A stretch of DNA of 64,000 nucleotides from Hypomesus transpacificus (taxonomy: Eukaryota; Chordata; Actinopteri; Osmeriformes; Osmeridae), in NCBI RefSeq assembly GCF_021917145.1, contig NC_061064.1, forward strand, positions 124,001-188,000, written 5' to 3'. This document shows, piece by piece, positions 40,751 to 64,000 of the stretch. A program made the position numbers and the translations under genes. Positions within the stretch are counted from its first letter, which is position 1. Each line of letters opens with the position of its first letter. The notes below the pieces were generated by a model. That model was not told the origin of the DNA, made no database searches, and saw nothing but the letters and a program-made list of their open reading frames with translations.

Positions 40751-41361
40751 CTACAGGTCAAACTACAGGCTGATATGTTTAAATATCAAACTCAGTTATT
40801 CTCCTTTTTTAAATACACAACATTTTCTCACGTCTTTTTTTCAGTGTAGTAACTTCAAATCACTCAGTAATCGCTGTTCCTTTAAAGAACACAAAGCTGG
40901 ATATGATGCCAATGAATGCTGTATCTACAGAGCAAGTTCACCACAAGAAAGAAGGTAGAAAAACTGCAATAATATTTGCCAACTATGTCCATGAGGATAC
41001 TGAATGTAATGACTAAATGTACAGTATATGTCTATTTTTCTAACAATCAAACTGAATAATGCGAACCTGTGACTCTTTTATCTAATAATGCACTATCTCT
41101 AGGACATGTTCAGGTGATACTCTCCCAAAGCACAGTATTTTTCAAGACAAAATAATAACCACAATAATCATCTTTTTTCCTTTTTCTTTTAAACCCAAAA
41201 GAAAAACACAGCTTCCCTTCCCTACCCTCTCCCTCTCCCCCCCCCCCCCTCCAAGGAAATTGCAGTAAAAACCAACATGAGAAGAGAAATCAAAGGAAGT
41301 TTGCACTGACTCTGGGCAGAAACACAAGAGACCACATCCTGTCCAGATGGGCCTCAAATCC

Positions 41362-41418
41362 AGAGCGTCGTACCAGAGCGTCGTGCCAGAGCGTCGTGCC
41401 AGAGCGTCGTGCCAGAGC
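41362..41418. repeat. 13-bp tandem repeat
   Basis: Four copies of cagagcgtcgtgc (first and last variant) lie about 650 bp downstream of the gabrb4 stop. Confidence 0.9.
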
Positions 41419-42058
41419 GGATGTCCGGTCAAGAGATCGTTGTCACTCGGGGAAAAAAAAAAGTAAAAATAAGGAACGACACATAATCCAAATCAGGTTG
41501 CTGTACAGTGTAGAACTGGATCATTCTGTGCATGTTTATCCAGGGTAGATGGTAGGAAAAGCTGGAGATCGGGGGTCGAAGGCCCAACACAAGCCTCCTC
41601 TGATTTTGTGAGCTGCTGCAGAGGACACTGATTACAACGAGTATCGATACAAAGTGGATGAGACTCTGAGACGTCTTTGCCTTCAAGAGCTTCCCCTTTT
41701 TTTTTTTTTTTTTTTAGCAAAAATATCATGCAGTCTTTAGTTCCAAAATCCGCCCCCCCCCCACCCCCCCAAGGGTTCAGTCAGGTGTTCAGTTGTTTCT
41801 GGACGAAAAGGGAGATTCAGAGGCTTGAAAAGTTTCTCTCAGAATTATTCTTAAACATTCAAGTCATTCTATTAATACTTTGTACAGGAGAAAGGTCCTT
41901 CAGATTTACACACACATGTGTATATATAAATATAATATATAGAAATATGCATATACATATGTATCAACTTGTATATGTGTATACATATTTTCCAACCGTA
42001 TCAAAGCCAATTTAATGTGCTCTCAAAATATGGCCCATGATTCCTAGTAGGATACACA

Positions 42059-52419
<10,361 letters not shown>

Positions 52420-55400
52420 CTGAGGGAAGATAAGAAGAAGAAGTCAGGCTACCAAACAACAAAAATTTTCTGCAACATGAGGTAGATTTCTGCAACATGA
52501 GGTAGATTTTAGACAATGTTTACAAGATTTTTTTTATAATGTTGCTAATCACCAAATTACATTCAACCAAATTCCCCTGGCTTCGATCATGACGACACAA
52601 CGTCCGCCCTTCTAGAACTTTCTGCGTGCAAAAGTTTGGCTTCATCAGACTGCAGGTGTTTCACCTTCAACACATCTGGTGATAACTCACAGTGCCAAAT
52701 CCAGAGCTCAAAGCAAGGACACACCTCCCAGTTGCCCCCCGAAAAGTGAACTTCTTGATTTGTAACAATCCCAGAAAGGGGGCTGTGTCACCCCCACCAG
52801 GGACGAATTAGTCATTTCCCAGTAAGCAGGCTACTGGATCATGACGATCAAATGAAGGAGAAAGCGTCTGACCACCAAATGATGACCCAATGCAAACTAA
52901 ACAAGCTGAGAGGAATGTTCAACCTTTTGTTGTGGGACTTCTCCATGGCTTGCTGCTATTTATAGATGTGCCAGGGCTGGAATCCTATCAATCTTTGTGT
53001 TTCATGTGAGCTGGTGTGTCTGGTTCACAGCAACACCCTTCAGTAACCCAATGCAGCATTGGTAGGTCCTACGTTTGGTTTGTGATGTTCTCCATAACTA
53101 TGCACAACTAAAAAGGGGGAAAATAATGTAGGGAATCTACATCCAAGACAGCTAACCAATAAAATGACGGATGCTGCAAAAAATAAAAAATAAATATTTT
53201 TTTATGAACTTGAAGCCAAACAGGAGGTGCAGCACCAATAGAAAATCTGTTCTGTTTTCTTCAATATTTTGACTATCAGGTTGTCTTGGTAGCTCTTCCA
53301 TCATCGCCCCTAACCAATCACATCCTTGAAGGTTTCCTGCAACAGGGTGTCTCTTCCTGCTTTATCAGGTGTGTTGCATTGTGGGAGTTAGAGATTTGTA
53401 CGTGTGATGTGAAACAGTGTCTGGAAGCTCTTTAGAAAGGCTGGCTTGCCACCATCCGCAATGTTTTCTTAGATACATTAATATTTCATAGGTCGTACTC
53501 CCCCCTTCCCTGTGAAACACAACAAAAACAAACTAAACATAGCAGGGATTTTTGTTAAGTACAATGATGTCTGGCGTTGAAAACAAGATCAGTGAAATCA
53601 CGCCAGGCTATGGGGGTGTCATTACTCCTCCTGAGAGGAAATGTAAAACCAACAAAGACAGAAGTAAACCACGCAAGTGAAAATCAAGAAGAATTTCAAT
53701 GGATATGGTGCTTCTTGGTGTGCTACAAAATTTCGACCAGTACATTTTTCCGGCCAGTCTCAAACCCTTTATTATTGTCTTTTTTTCTCCCTCTTTCTTT
53801 ACTTCACAGAATCCAGGGATGAGTTCTGAACAGGCTTCTTCTGGACAAATCTGACAATTACCATGTTTCTCCAAATACTGGCACTGAAATATTAACCAGC
53901 ACTTGACTAAGAGTGCACATCTCCTCTCTATTTTCTGTCGTCCCATTTTCTTCCCCCCTCGTCCTTCTGCAGCTACCGTGTTGACACGGCAACCTACCTC
54001 TCTCTTAAATGCCCTGTAGCTTTGTCATATTCCCTGACCCATCTCTTCAGAGAGAAAAAAAAAAAGAAAAAAAAGTGGGTCCATTTTCCATTGCGCTTTG
54101 TGAAGGCAACCAGTAACAATTTTCCCCTGAGACGTCAAAGTACATTTGTAGGGGCTGGTTGTAAACAGAAAGCATCCAGATCTCTCTCACTCACTCAAAC
54201 TCTTACTGCATATTTTTACCTTCATTGAAACAGAGCGAGAGAGATCTACTTTGCCATCATTTCTTTCTCAAAATAAAAGCACTTACCTGCAGCTTCAATT
54301 CTCAGGCTGAAATGATTCACTGCTTCGCCAACAGCAGCTCTCTCACATCTCAGTTTTTTTTTTTATCATCATCAATTTTTATGTTCATACGTATAAACAT
54401 GACCGTTTCCATATTTGAAAAGTACAAAACTACTTGATCAGCATTGTGTCTTTTACCGTGTATGTGTACAATGAATTAAAGTATGTGTGTACGTGCATGT
54501 GCTATGTGTGTATGTACGTGCACTACGTGTGTATGTGCTTGCACTATGTGTGTGTATGTGCCTGTATGTGCATGCGCTATGTGTGTACGTGTGTGTGTGT
54601 GAGAGGGAGGGAGAGATAGGGGAGGAGGGGTGAAGACCAGAGCCAAGCCACATCTACTATTTGCAATTATCACATCAGAGTGTGTCAGCACTTTCCAGTG
54701 CTTTTCCAATAAGCTGCATCTAAGCCACTACCTGTTGTGACCTGCGACTGTGTTCGCACATGGAGCACTGACCTCCCAGAGTACGGACCGCGTCCGGCGC
54801 TGACTGATAACTCGCCTGAGTATTGACAAGGCCCGTCTTCAAGGAGTGCAGAGTTTTTTTTTTTTTTTTAACACTCTTTAATAAAGTGCAGGCTCGAGTC
54901 CAACACTGCGCCTGCTATTCAATCACCTCGGCTCACGTAAAAAGATTTCCTGATCTTTGATAGCCTGCCAGTCGGTTCTTGTCTCTCATCCTAGCACGCT
55001 GCCCCCTGCCAAGGGGACTGCTCCCCACAGGAAGGAAAATACGCTCTCCCACTTTCAGTTCAATCTCAACACAGTGAGAAGTGATCGTCTTTATCCCGCA
55101 GTCTATACTTGTGTATCCCACAGTCGCTGCTTGCAACTATCTAGTAGACGAATTTTCAAGAGAACTCTGAACAACGCCGTACAATATCCAAGCCCTTAAC
55201 CGTCCACGCATAGCGCAGGACTGTGTCTGGATCCTTTGGAGATTCATATCAAAACACAGACTGACAAAAGAGGACTGACACTGCACAAAATCACTGTGTT
55301 TGGATCGGATAGGCCACACCACACTCTACACCACACTTCACCACACTGCGCAACACTGCCACACCCACTCAGACACACAACCGCACACTCCACCCCACCA

Positions 55401-57935
55401 CACGCCAAGCCTTCTTTCCACTCGCAGCTCTGCTTGTCCTTCTGCTCTCTCCGTAGTTTGGGTTTTTCGGCTTTTGCTGAGCGTGAGCTGTTTCCTGGAG
55501 CCAGCCTGTTTTTTTACCCTCACCAGCCAGATGGTCTCATTGTTTGTGTACGTATCTAAATGACAAATGTAAAGCAGGTGGGTCTTTTGAGGTGCTGACT
55601 CTGTTCATGCTGGTGGGCCCAGGTCACTGGAGTGCTGACGACAGCTTGGGGGGGGGGTATTTTTTATTCATATGCCAACATGTAAGAAGAGGCTATCATG
55701 AAAACCCTTTTTTAAAACAATTAAGCCACAGACCAACGTTTGATACAATGGGGCGTGTGTGTGTGTGTGGGGGGGGGGGGGGGCATCACCTCATTCTGTC
55801 CTGTTCTGTCTGGTGAGAGATCCAGTGTTCTAACTGGGCTAGAGAGGGGTATGGATTGAGTTCAGTTGTTCAGTTGTTGACGATCGGATTAGGCAAACTT
55901 ACGTTTTGTCTGTACAAAGCAGCAAGAGCATTTCGGCAGTAAGTACCAGGAATACCAATCTCCCCGTACTTATACCGCACACAAAACCAAAGTCAAAACG
56001 GACCACAGAAATGCCTTTGTTCTAGCGACCGGATCCGCCCTCTCTCCTCCCGGCAGACCCTCCTCCACGACACGCTCCCGTTAGAACCAGTCTGAAGCTT
56101 CATAACCTGTGTGAAGGGTCCGATCGGCCCGCACAGCTCAAACAGCACCGCTACCCTAGTCGCAGCGATGCAGAGACAAGGAGAGACGTTTGATTCATTT
56201 TCTGAAGCACCCATCAACTCCTATCATCATTTCTTTTATTGTTCTAGGTGCATGCGCTCGCTAGACAGAGGTTTCCTACCTGAGAGCTGCACTCATCAGC
56301 ATATGGATTATTGTAGAGGAAGGGGGGGGGGGTTGTCTGTATGGTGATGTGAAAGTTACTCCTCCTTGGTTTACTCTGATTATGCTACATAGGATTATTT
56401 GCATTGTTGTGAGGTTTGTTTTTGTCATGTTATTTCATGGATGCTGTCAAATTGCAAATGGCCCAGTGAAAACAAAATTGCTGGATAACGCCACTGCAAA
56501 GGAAACACCACTCTGCCTCAGATATAGAAGAAAAAAAAAATCTAATAATGGAGTCATTGCTTAGCAACAGAGGGTTCCATAGCAACTGTACAGCATTCTC
56601 ATTCTAACATTACAAGGGAAGCACAGAGATTACATGCACAGTGTTGAATCTGCACTCGCTTTTGTATTCAATGGCCACGGTTATCATGAAAGTCCTTTCG
56701 AAAGACAATAAACCAGCAGACCAATATGCAGTTATGTTGCTTTCTTGGAATAAAATTAAACTGTCGAACTGGATGTAAAATACTGTAGGGTTAGTCTTTG
56801 CTACAAAATCCTATGGGTTTCTACTAGACGATATCTGATTGTTGGATTTTAACTAAATGTGAAGAAAACTATTAAAGGTGTACACACCCAGCCTACCCTA
56901 GGCCACACCCCCACCCACACCATTTCTACCATAAGCCACACCCACCCTGTCATAGACCAGTCTCCCAGTCTACAGAAATTCAGGCAAAGCTTTATTGCAA
57001 AATATCTGTTGGAATCATCATTATATTTGGTCTTGGGATACGGAAGGTCTATGCTAGTAAGGCAACACCCCTCAACTCCCTCTAGGGGGCGCTTGAACAG
57101 GGGAAACCCTGTTCTACACCATCAACCTGAGCTGCCAGGGGCATCATCGCTGTATTTGTTGACATGGGAAGTAGCAGTTTATTACAAACCTCTGCCTCAT
57201 TAAGTCACCTGGAACCTCAATTATCAGTATCAAAGCAGAGAATCAATTAGTCAGCGTTAAAGTTTCAGCATCCTCTTCTTGGAAAATCGTCCTTATTTGT
57301 GTTGTTATTAACCGAAAATTGTCAACAAGGAATTGGAAACAACGAACGGCCACAACATCACCTTTTCATTAACGATGAGGCATGCTATCGGCCAATCCTA
57401 AACCTCGGTAATCACTCACTGTTAACTCGGCGTGCAGTACACACGAGATGCCCTTATACGTTTTCGACGATTAAGATAACAATCTGCAATAAAGCAATAA
57501 ACACTGTACTGTATTAGCATGAGGGCGCCGTCGTGATCCATCACCCGGCGTGGGCTGGGCAGATCTATAACCAAGGTAACCAGGACTGATGACACACCCT
57601 GAGGCTGCTGAGGCAGGGGAGAGGGGTGAAGGGAGGCCCAGCGCTGTCAGACGTGGAGGGCTAGGGAGAAGGGAGATGGGGGAAGAAAGATGGAGCCAAA
57701 GGGATTCAATTAAGGGGGAAAACAGTTGGAACGGTTTGGGAAAGAAACCCGGGTGAAACGATGCTCTCAGAGAAAACCTGTGACTCCAGTAACCCCAGAG
57801 TTCAATAATGAGATGGGCTTTTAAGCATGCTTCCCGGCACTGCAGACCGAGGCATCAATCTCTGGATGCGGTAAATGACATTTCTTTTCTTGTTTATCTG
57901 AAACAATTGGAGAGCCGCGTCCCGTCCTTGGCCGG
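52420..57935. other. Probable gabrb4 intron, no exon found
   Basis: I looked on the minus strand for the conserved RPDFG exon and a signal-peptide exon and saw neither. It contains a TG-rich degenerate repeat at 54480-54604 and several poly-G and poly-T runs. Confidence 0.4.
54480..54604. repeat. Degenerate TG-rich minisatellite
   Basis: Units of tgtgtgtacgtgcatgtgcta and tgtgtatgtgcttgcactat repeat about every 22 bp. Confidence 0.75.
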
Positions 57936-57939
57936 TCCC

Positions 57940-58215
57940 TGTTGCCCCTTCCCCCCCTCCTCCACCCCCCCCTCCTCCGCCCCTCCCTCCTCCCCCCCTC
58001 CTCCACCCCTCCCTCTTCCCCCCTCCTCTACCCCTCCCTCCTCCGCCCTCCTCCACCCCCCCCTCCCTCCACCCCCTCCCCCCCCTCCTCCACCCTCCCA
58101 CCCTCCTCCACCCCCCCTCCCTCCTCCCCCCTCCTCCCCCCTCCTCCCCCCCCCCCTCCTCCTCCCCCCCTCCCCCCCCCTCCTCCCCCCTTCTCCCCCC
58201 TTCTCCCCCCTCCCT
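57940..58215. repeat. 275-bp polypyrimidine CCT/CCC tract
   Basis: Almost uninterrupted C and T on the + strand, made of ccccctcctcca and cctccctcctcc units. It gives open frames on both strands that encode only Pro/Ser or Gly/Arg/Glu-rich text. Confidence 0.95.
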
Positions 58216-58380
58216 CTCAAGGACGCACCTCCCATCCATCACAGGGGGGTGTAAAAAGGGCGGTGCTGGGGGCACGAGGAGGAGAGTGGGAAACTGAAAA
58301 AGCGCCCCTCACGCAGTATGGCTGGGCGGAGTGTCTGGGGACCTTTGCAGAACGGCAGCATCCAGTTCACAGTCGTTTTC

Positions 58381-58488
58381 ATCTCTCTTTCCATCTCTCT
58401 TTCCATCTCTCTTTCCATCTCTCTTTCCATCTCTCTTTCCATTTCTCTTTCCATCTCTCTTTCCATTTCGCTTTCCATCTCTCTTTCC
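58381..58488. repeat. Minisatellite, 12-bp ATCTCTCTTTCC unit
   Basis: Nine tandem copies of atctctctttcc, with two variants (atttctctttcc, atttcgctttcc). Confidence 0.95.
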
Positions 58489-59469
58489 ACCCCACCTCCT
58501 CCTTTCTCCTTCAGTTCAAAGTTGCTGAAAACAACACTTTGAATTTGAAGATGAAGTACCTCCCATCTCTCCTCACCCCATACCCCTCCTCCCCCCTTCC
58601 AATCCCACCCTGCTCCCCCCTCAAACGGATACACACCTCATTTGACTCGGAGCAGAAAATGTACGAATCGAGGGGATGGGGGGGTTCTGAGTGCTCCTGC
58701 CTTAAGCAGTTTTGTCCACGCTGCCTGTGCAATAAATCACTTGCTGTTCTCTCTTCATCAGGATAGATATCATTCCTGCACGCCCCAACATCAATTCTAC
58801 TGTTCTGGCAACACACTGACGTTTTCTGCTGAATAGGCATTGCTTTTACTCTGACTTACAGAGGGGCTCTCTGAGCCACAGTCATACAAAACAGCCCATC
58901 ATTTCACATGGACGGAGAAAAAGATTACCTCCAATATGATAAGTATGAAATATAAATAAATATCAAAGTGGTGGGTGGCATGAGCTCTTGCTGCTACTCT
59001 ATGCATGCATGAGGTCACATGCTCATTCCCTGCTCGTCTAAGATACTTGCACTAATGCACGTGTCAATTAAGGGGTCATCTTTGCAAAGGACAAAAGAGC
59101 AGTGTGGAAGCGACCGTCAATTAACGACATACCACACACAGTGAGTACGTGTGTAATAAACAGAGGCTGCCTGTCTTTTAACAGCTCCACTGGTCTCATA
59201 AAGTCGGGAGATTAAACAAATCCAAAATTGGCAAATGACTCCAAAGGTATTTTATAGAGGAGTGGCTTCCGTTTCGCCCTCTGTGATGTCATAACCGCGC
59301 CCCGGCAACAACTGTCCCGGTTTGTCCCAGACGCTTGACTGTCCCCATCAACGTCAACTCAGTGACTCTGCTGTTTCATGGCTCCGTTTAAAAGCCTCCC
59401 ATTACAAATAAGACCGGGAGGCAGATGGGAGTTTGTTGGGCTCAACGGGGTAGGAAGAACAGTCAAAGC

Positions 59470-60285
59470 AGGCGCACGGGTGAACAAGAGGGGTGGTGGA
59501 CAAGGGGCTTGATAGATGAGGGTGAACAAGAGGGGTGGTGGACAAGGGGCTTGATAGATGAGGGTGAACAAGAGGGGTGGTGGACAAGGGGCTTGATAGG
59601 GGCTGTGGATGAGGGGCGGTGGTGGATGAGGGGCGGTGGTGGATGAGGGGCGGTGGTGGATGAGGGGCGTGATGGATGAGGGGCGGTGGTGGATGAGGGG
59701 GGTGGTGGATGAGGGGCGGTGGTGGATGAGGGGGGTGGTGGATGAGGGGGGTGGTGGATGAGGGGCGGTGGTGGATGAGGGGGGTGGTGGATGAGGGGGG
59801 TGGTGGATGAGGGGCGGTGGTGGATGAGGGGCGGTGGTGGATGAGGGGCGTGATGGATGAGGGGCGGTGGTGGATGAGGGGCAGTGGTGGATGAGGGGGG
59901 TGGTGGATGAGGGGGGTGGTGGATGAGGGGCGGTGGTGGATGAGGGGCGGTGGTGGATGAGGGGCGTGATGGATGAGGGGCGGTGGTGGATGAGGGGCGG
60001 TGGTGGATGAGGGGGGTGGTGGATGAGGGGCGGTGGTGGATGAGGGGGGGTGGTGGATGAGGGGGGTGGTGGATGAGGGGCGGTGGTGGATGAGGGGCGT
60101 GATGGATGAGGGGCGGTGGTGGATGAGGGGCGGTGCTGGATGAGAGGGGTGCTGGATGAGGGGCGGTGGTGGATGAGGGGCGGTGGTGGATGAGGGGCGG
60201 TGGTGGATGAGGGGCGTTGCTGGATGAGAAGCGTGATGGATGCGAGGGGTGATGGATGCGAGGGGTGATGGATCGGAGTGGATGA
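59470..60285. repeat. Compound minisatellite of 41-bp and 16/17-bp units
   Basis: Three 41-bp units (gtgaacaagaggggtggtgg and acaaggggcttgatagatgag) lead into about 38 units of gatgaggggcggtggtg (17 bp) and gatgaggggggtggtg or gatgaggggcgtgatg (16 bp). The minus frames of over 300 codons here encode only Ser-Thr-His-Pro repeats. Confidence 0.95.
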
Positions 60286-60424
60286 GAGGCGCTGGTGGCT
60301 GTGTTGTCTGAGGGATGAACTGGCATCGCGCCACAGCTGCGTCGGAGTATGTGACAGCCAGAGATCAGGTGGTCACAGTCACAGCTGAATATTACCCCCA
60401 CACACACACAAACACACACACCCC

Positions 60425-61085
60425 TCACCTCGGCAGCCTCTGTCAGAGCCCCACACCGTACCGGATCCTTGCACTGTGGAACGTCCCCGCGCCCTCAGCC
60501 GGAACCAATATCAGTACTCTCCAGCAGCTTTACAGTGCAGCTCTGTAGTGTGACCAGCCCCCAGGCCTGGCTTAGGGGAGGCATCTCACACAGTTCCAGC
60601 CACAGAGGAGAGAGGCTTGTGAATTAGCCTCCGTGGAGGGGGGAGGGAAGGCGGGGGGGGGGGGGGGGGGGGAACATGACACCCAGTATATTACAGTACA
60701 GCACAGCAGGGACACCTGCACAGGGAGAGCAGAGACCAGGAGACAATGGTTGCAAGGGTAGAAACTGGCATGGAGATGCCTCGACAAACAAGACTGTTAT
60801 ACTAGGGCTCGGGCTGATTCAACATGGTCCTCTAGGGTGAAATGATGTTGGGCCAGAAACTAGTATGTTTAGACAGTGTTCTGTTCTGTTGTGTTTTTTT
60901 TGCAATAAACCAGTCCCTCACACCATGCATACAGCTATGTATGGATGGTTATCAGACATGTCATCGTTTTATTTTGCATAAACCGATTTCCAAGACTGAG
61001 CAAAAGGTGTCCTACAGACACCTGCATCTTTACATGAAAAGATCACAGCCCACTCACACACATCTCAGTGTGTTGGCCAAGTGCT
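60425..61085. other. Unique DNA between minisatellites
   Basis: Nothing is supportable as a gene. A poly-G run at 60651-60672 is the only notable feature. Confidence 0.5.
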
Positions 61086-61094
61086 GGATCCAGG

Positions 61095-61645
<551 letters not shown>

Positions 61646-61764
61646 AGTGTTCACAGCACTACTGATATGTCAGCCCCATTTCAAGCTTTGTTAACGACAA
61701 GCTGAGACCATAAAACCCATTTCTGTGGTGATGACAGCTAGATTTAAAGTGGGTCCTTCAGGGG

Positions 61765-61860
61765 TATGTGTGTGTGTTGAGAGTGTGTGTTTGTGTGTGT
61801 TTAGAGCGTGTGTGTGTGTGTGTTTAGAGCGTGTGTGTTGGGGGGGGGTGGAGGGGGGGC
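61765..61860. repeat. TG-rich repeat with G tracts
   Basis: Three units of tgtgtgtgtttagagcg, ending in a G8 run and a ggagggggggcgg block. Confidence 0.8.
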
Positions 61861-62039
61861 GGACGGGGGTGACGGCTAAGCTGAGCTCTCTCGTCGCTTG
61901 GCACAGCCTCGACTGTGACGATGCTTTTTTTTGTTTTGCGACTCCGAGGCGAGATCATTACAGTGAGTACCCCTCGGTGTGCCCCGAAGCCTCACAGCAC
62001 ACGAGTGACTCATGATCCACGCTCCCGCCCCCAAATCAA

Positions 62040-62305
62040 GGATGGCGGCAGAGGCAGAGACGGAGGCAGAGGGAGAAGCAGTAGCAGAGGCAGAAACAGA
62101 GGCAGAGACGGAGGCAGAGGGAGAGGCAGTAGCAGAAACAGACAAAGAGGCAGTGTCGGAAACAGACAGAGAAAGAAAGAGTAGTAGTGGCAAAAACACA
62201 GAGGCAGTAGCAGCATCAGAGGCAGAGGCAAAGAAAGAGGCAGAGGCAGGAGCAGCATCAGAGGCAGAGGCAAAGAAAGAGGCAGAGGCAGGAGCAGGAC
62301 CAGGA
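62040..62305. repeat. Hexamer-like GAGGCA minisatellite
   Basis: Repeated gcagaggcagagacggag and gaggcagaggcaaagaaaga units. Both strands stay open because the unit is a multiple of three. Confidence 0.9.
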
Positions 62306-62309
62306 TCCA

Positions 62310-63740
62310 GTCCCGGTCCCCTAGCACAAACCCAGCTTAGATGAACCACCCACACACTGCACAGCAGATCCTGCCAAGCCCTCAACATTAAAGCATAGGG
62401 ATTATTCATAACCCTAATACATTTATTAGCCAGGAAATCTCCCTGGGGTGATAACGTGTCGGTAAGAGTTCCGAAAAGGTCATGTAACCGGACCGGGCGC
62501 GACCTGCAGCGGAATGAGAATGTTCCGGGCCATCTGACGGAAGCAGAATTCCGTAGTGTTCCGTGGCGGGTGCCCCGGTCTGTGTCCCAGGGCCAGGGTC
62601 CTAAATCACCCCTCTAACGACTTCCCCCCCGCCCCGGTCCTGCTCACAGCTGCCACGAGCCTGAGATATGTATGCTGTTCCATTAATATATGGCCCCTGC
62701 AATGTACATTTCCATATAAATCAACTGTGTATGGCCACACCTTGTTAAAGTTTTTAATTCAATATCGCTATCGTCAGAAGCATATGTCGCCGCGAGAAGG
62801 GGTGTTGAGTTTACTGGGATAATTACAGCTGTGTAAACTCATCCATGATCCTGTAAACCCTCTGTTTAGAGCGGAGCGCATGTTTCTCTGCTACTAACGA
62901 GGTATTACCTATCCTACAGGGCAACCAACACATGTTGGGGAGCATGTCTGAAGTGATGTTTTAAGACATGTTTCTAAACTGAAAAAAAGATCTGAAAAAG
63001 AACTTTATTAATATTAATCATTAATTCTAAAAATGTATTAACTTATTATTATTAAACTGCTCTCAAATTGATGAACACAACCAACAAATGGCTCTGAAAC
63101 TGGAGCATGTAGTTTGTTGTGACAAAAATATCCCTTTTTCCATCACAGTCATAATACTGAGGAAACTACAATATGGCCAGCTGCTAAAATAGAACCTACA
63201 ATAACTTCATTAATATTGTGACATAAACCTTACTACAGTCACCACTGATTGATATGACTATCTAGTACTGTAAGTATTAGGACCAGGCTACTCAAATGCT
63301 AACATATTATTGGTTAAAATGATGGACTGACCAGTGGCAAGGGCAGTTTATTACTCTAAACAAAAAAAATCTTCCTTACAAGATGAGACAAATATCTCCC
63401 AGATAGACTCCCAGAGCAGGCTCAACCAACAGAACAGAACAGCCCTCCTAAAGACAGCTCAGATCTGACAGACATCCAGTCCAGATATTTCACGAGTAAA
63501 CTTCAGCCACTCTCCAGCGTGCAGGCACCACTGCCTCGCATATCATTTACTACCCCGTTTGTGTCGTCCAGCAGGAAACATGAGTGTGCTGAACACAGGT
63601 GTGTCTCTCCGGCTCCCTCGCCCTCTCATTAAGGTGCAAAGTAAGCCGTCTGGGAAGTTCACTTAAGATTCTAATCATGGCGGCAGCGGCTGGAATAGAG
63701 ATCTCTGTACAAGATGATTCTCTGATGCACAGAGATAGGC
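62310..63740. other. Unique intron-like DNA at the right edge
   Basis: No coding exon, RNA gene or element is seen. Confidence 0.45.
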
Positions 63741-63753
63741 AGGCTCTCTTACA

Positions 63754-63756
<3 letters not shown>

Positions 63757-63812
<56 letters not shown>
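63757..63812. repeat. (TG)n microsatellite
   Basis: About 56 bp of pure TG. A second run of about 26 bp lies at 63861-63886. Confidence 0.97.
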
Positions 63813-64000
63813 GGCGTGCGCCTGTGTGCAAGAATGTGTGTGTTGTCTGTATAGTGCTTGTAGTGTGTGTGTGTGTGTGTGTGTGTATCTGTATGTCAAG
63901 GAGGGAATCATTGGAAGAGAAATAGAGAGAAAGGCAGAGTGAACCATTGTTTATCCGGGAGACGGAAAGAGTGAAAGAGAGAGAATCTGAGAATGCCGGA

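Larger units (their letters stand above)
32950..42058. other. AT-rich non-coding DNA, perhaps gabrb4 3' UTR in part
   Basis: About 9 kb with no exon I can support. It contains a 43-bp triplicate (33593-33722), GA-rich tracts (33840-34025), C runs at 36576-36628, CA repeats at 40715-40750 and a GC-rich island at 39667-39850. Part may be a long 3' UTR of the minus-strand receptor gene, as is usual for brain transcripts. Confidence 0.35.

Noticed and set aside
57802..58766. Frames of 148-274 codons over the C/T-rich tract
   Set aside because: Low-complexity Pro/Ser or Gly/Arg text made by the polypyrimidine tract and the adjoining 12-bp repeat.
59470..60285. CRISPR-like array
   Set aside because: The units are contiguous with no unique spacers, and the genome is vertebrate.
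59402..60428. Minus-strand frames of 310 and 321 codons
   Set aside because: They are entirely a 16/17-bp repeat read as His-Pro-Ser-Thr text, with no domain or unique sequence.

Overview
The window is a piece of a ray-finned fish (teleost) genome. Genes are split by GT-AG introns and the encoded proteins are clearly vertebrate. The intergenic DNA carries fish-type tRNA-derived SINEs, hAT-like DNA transposons and L2/CR1-type LINE fragments, plus very long GA/CT, CA and G-rich simple repeats. A smelt, pike or salmonid relative is possible from the SINE tails, but the species cannot be fixed by eye.

Layout, left to right: (1) the last two coding exons of tmlhe (+, 192-694), followed 12 bp later by a short hAT-like element; (2) a complete 15-exon dkc1 (+, 2131-7345), whose introns carry two related box C/D snoRNA candidates and one box H/ACA snoRNA candidate; (3) a complete 13-exon mpp1 (-, 8579-18989), tail-to-tail with dkc1; (4) an intronless P2Y-type GPCR close to GPR34 (+, 20861-21886); (5) a 7-exon vsig1-like immunoglobulin gene (-, 24089-29896), whose intron 5 holds an hAT element that itself contains a 5'-truncated LINE; (6) two probable exons of an unrecognised Pro/Gln-rich protein (+, 31902-32732); (7) about 9 kb of AT-rich non-coding DNA; (8) the last seven coding exons of a GABA-A receptor beta subunit, best fit beta4 (-, 42059-52419), whose 5' exons I could not find; (9) 11.5 kb, probably intron of that gene, dominated by minisatellites.

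The tmlhe, dkc1 and mpp1 neighbourhood, with dkc1 and mpp1 convergent, matches human Xq28. A GABA-A receptor cluster is also on Xq28, so this is largely a conserved ancestral block. The genes do not form one pathway: carnitine synthesis, rRNA pseudouridylation and telomerase, membrane scaffolding, lysophospholipid-type signalling, epithelial adhesion and inhibitory neurotransmission. I found no new multi-gene system. The most unusual structure is the LINE insertion junction near 25.65-25.70 kb. It shows a 10-bp foldback followed by a 23-bp filler identical to the last vsig1 exon 1.5 kb away.
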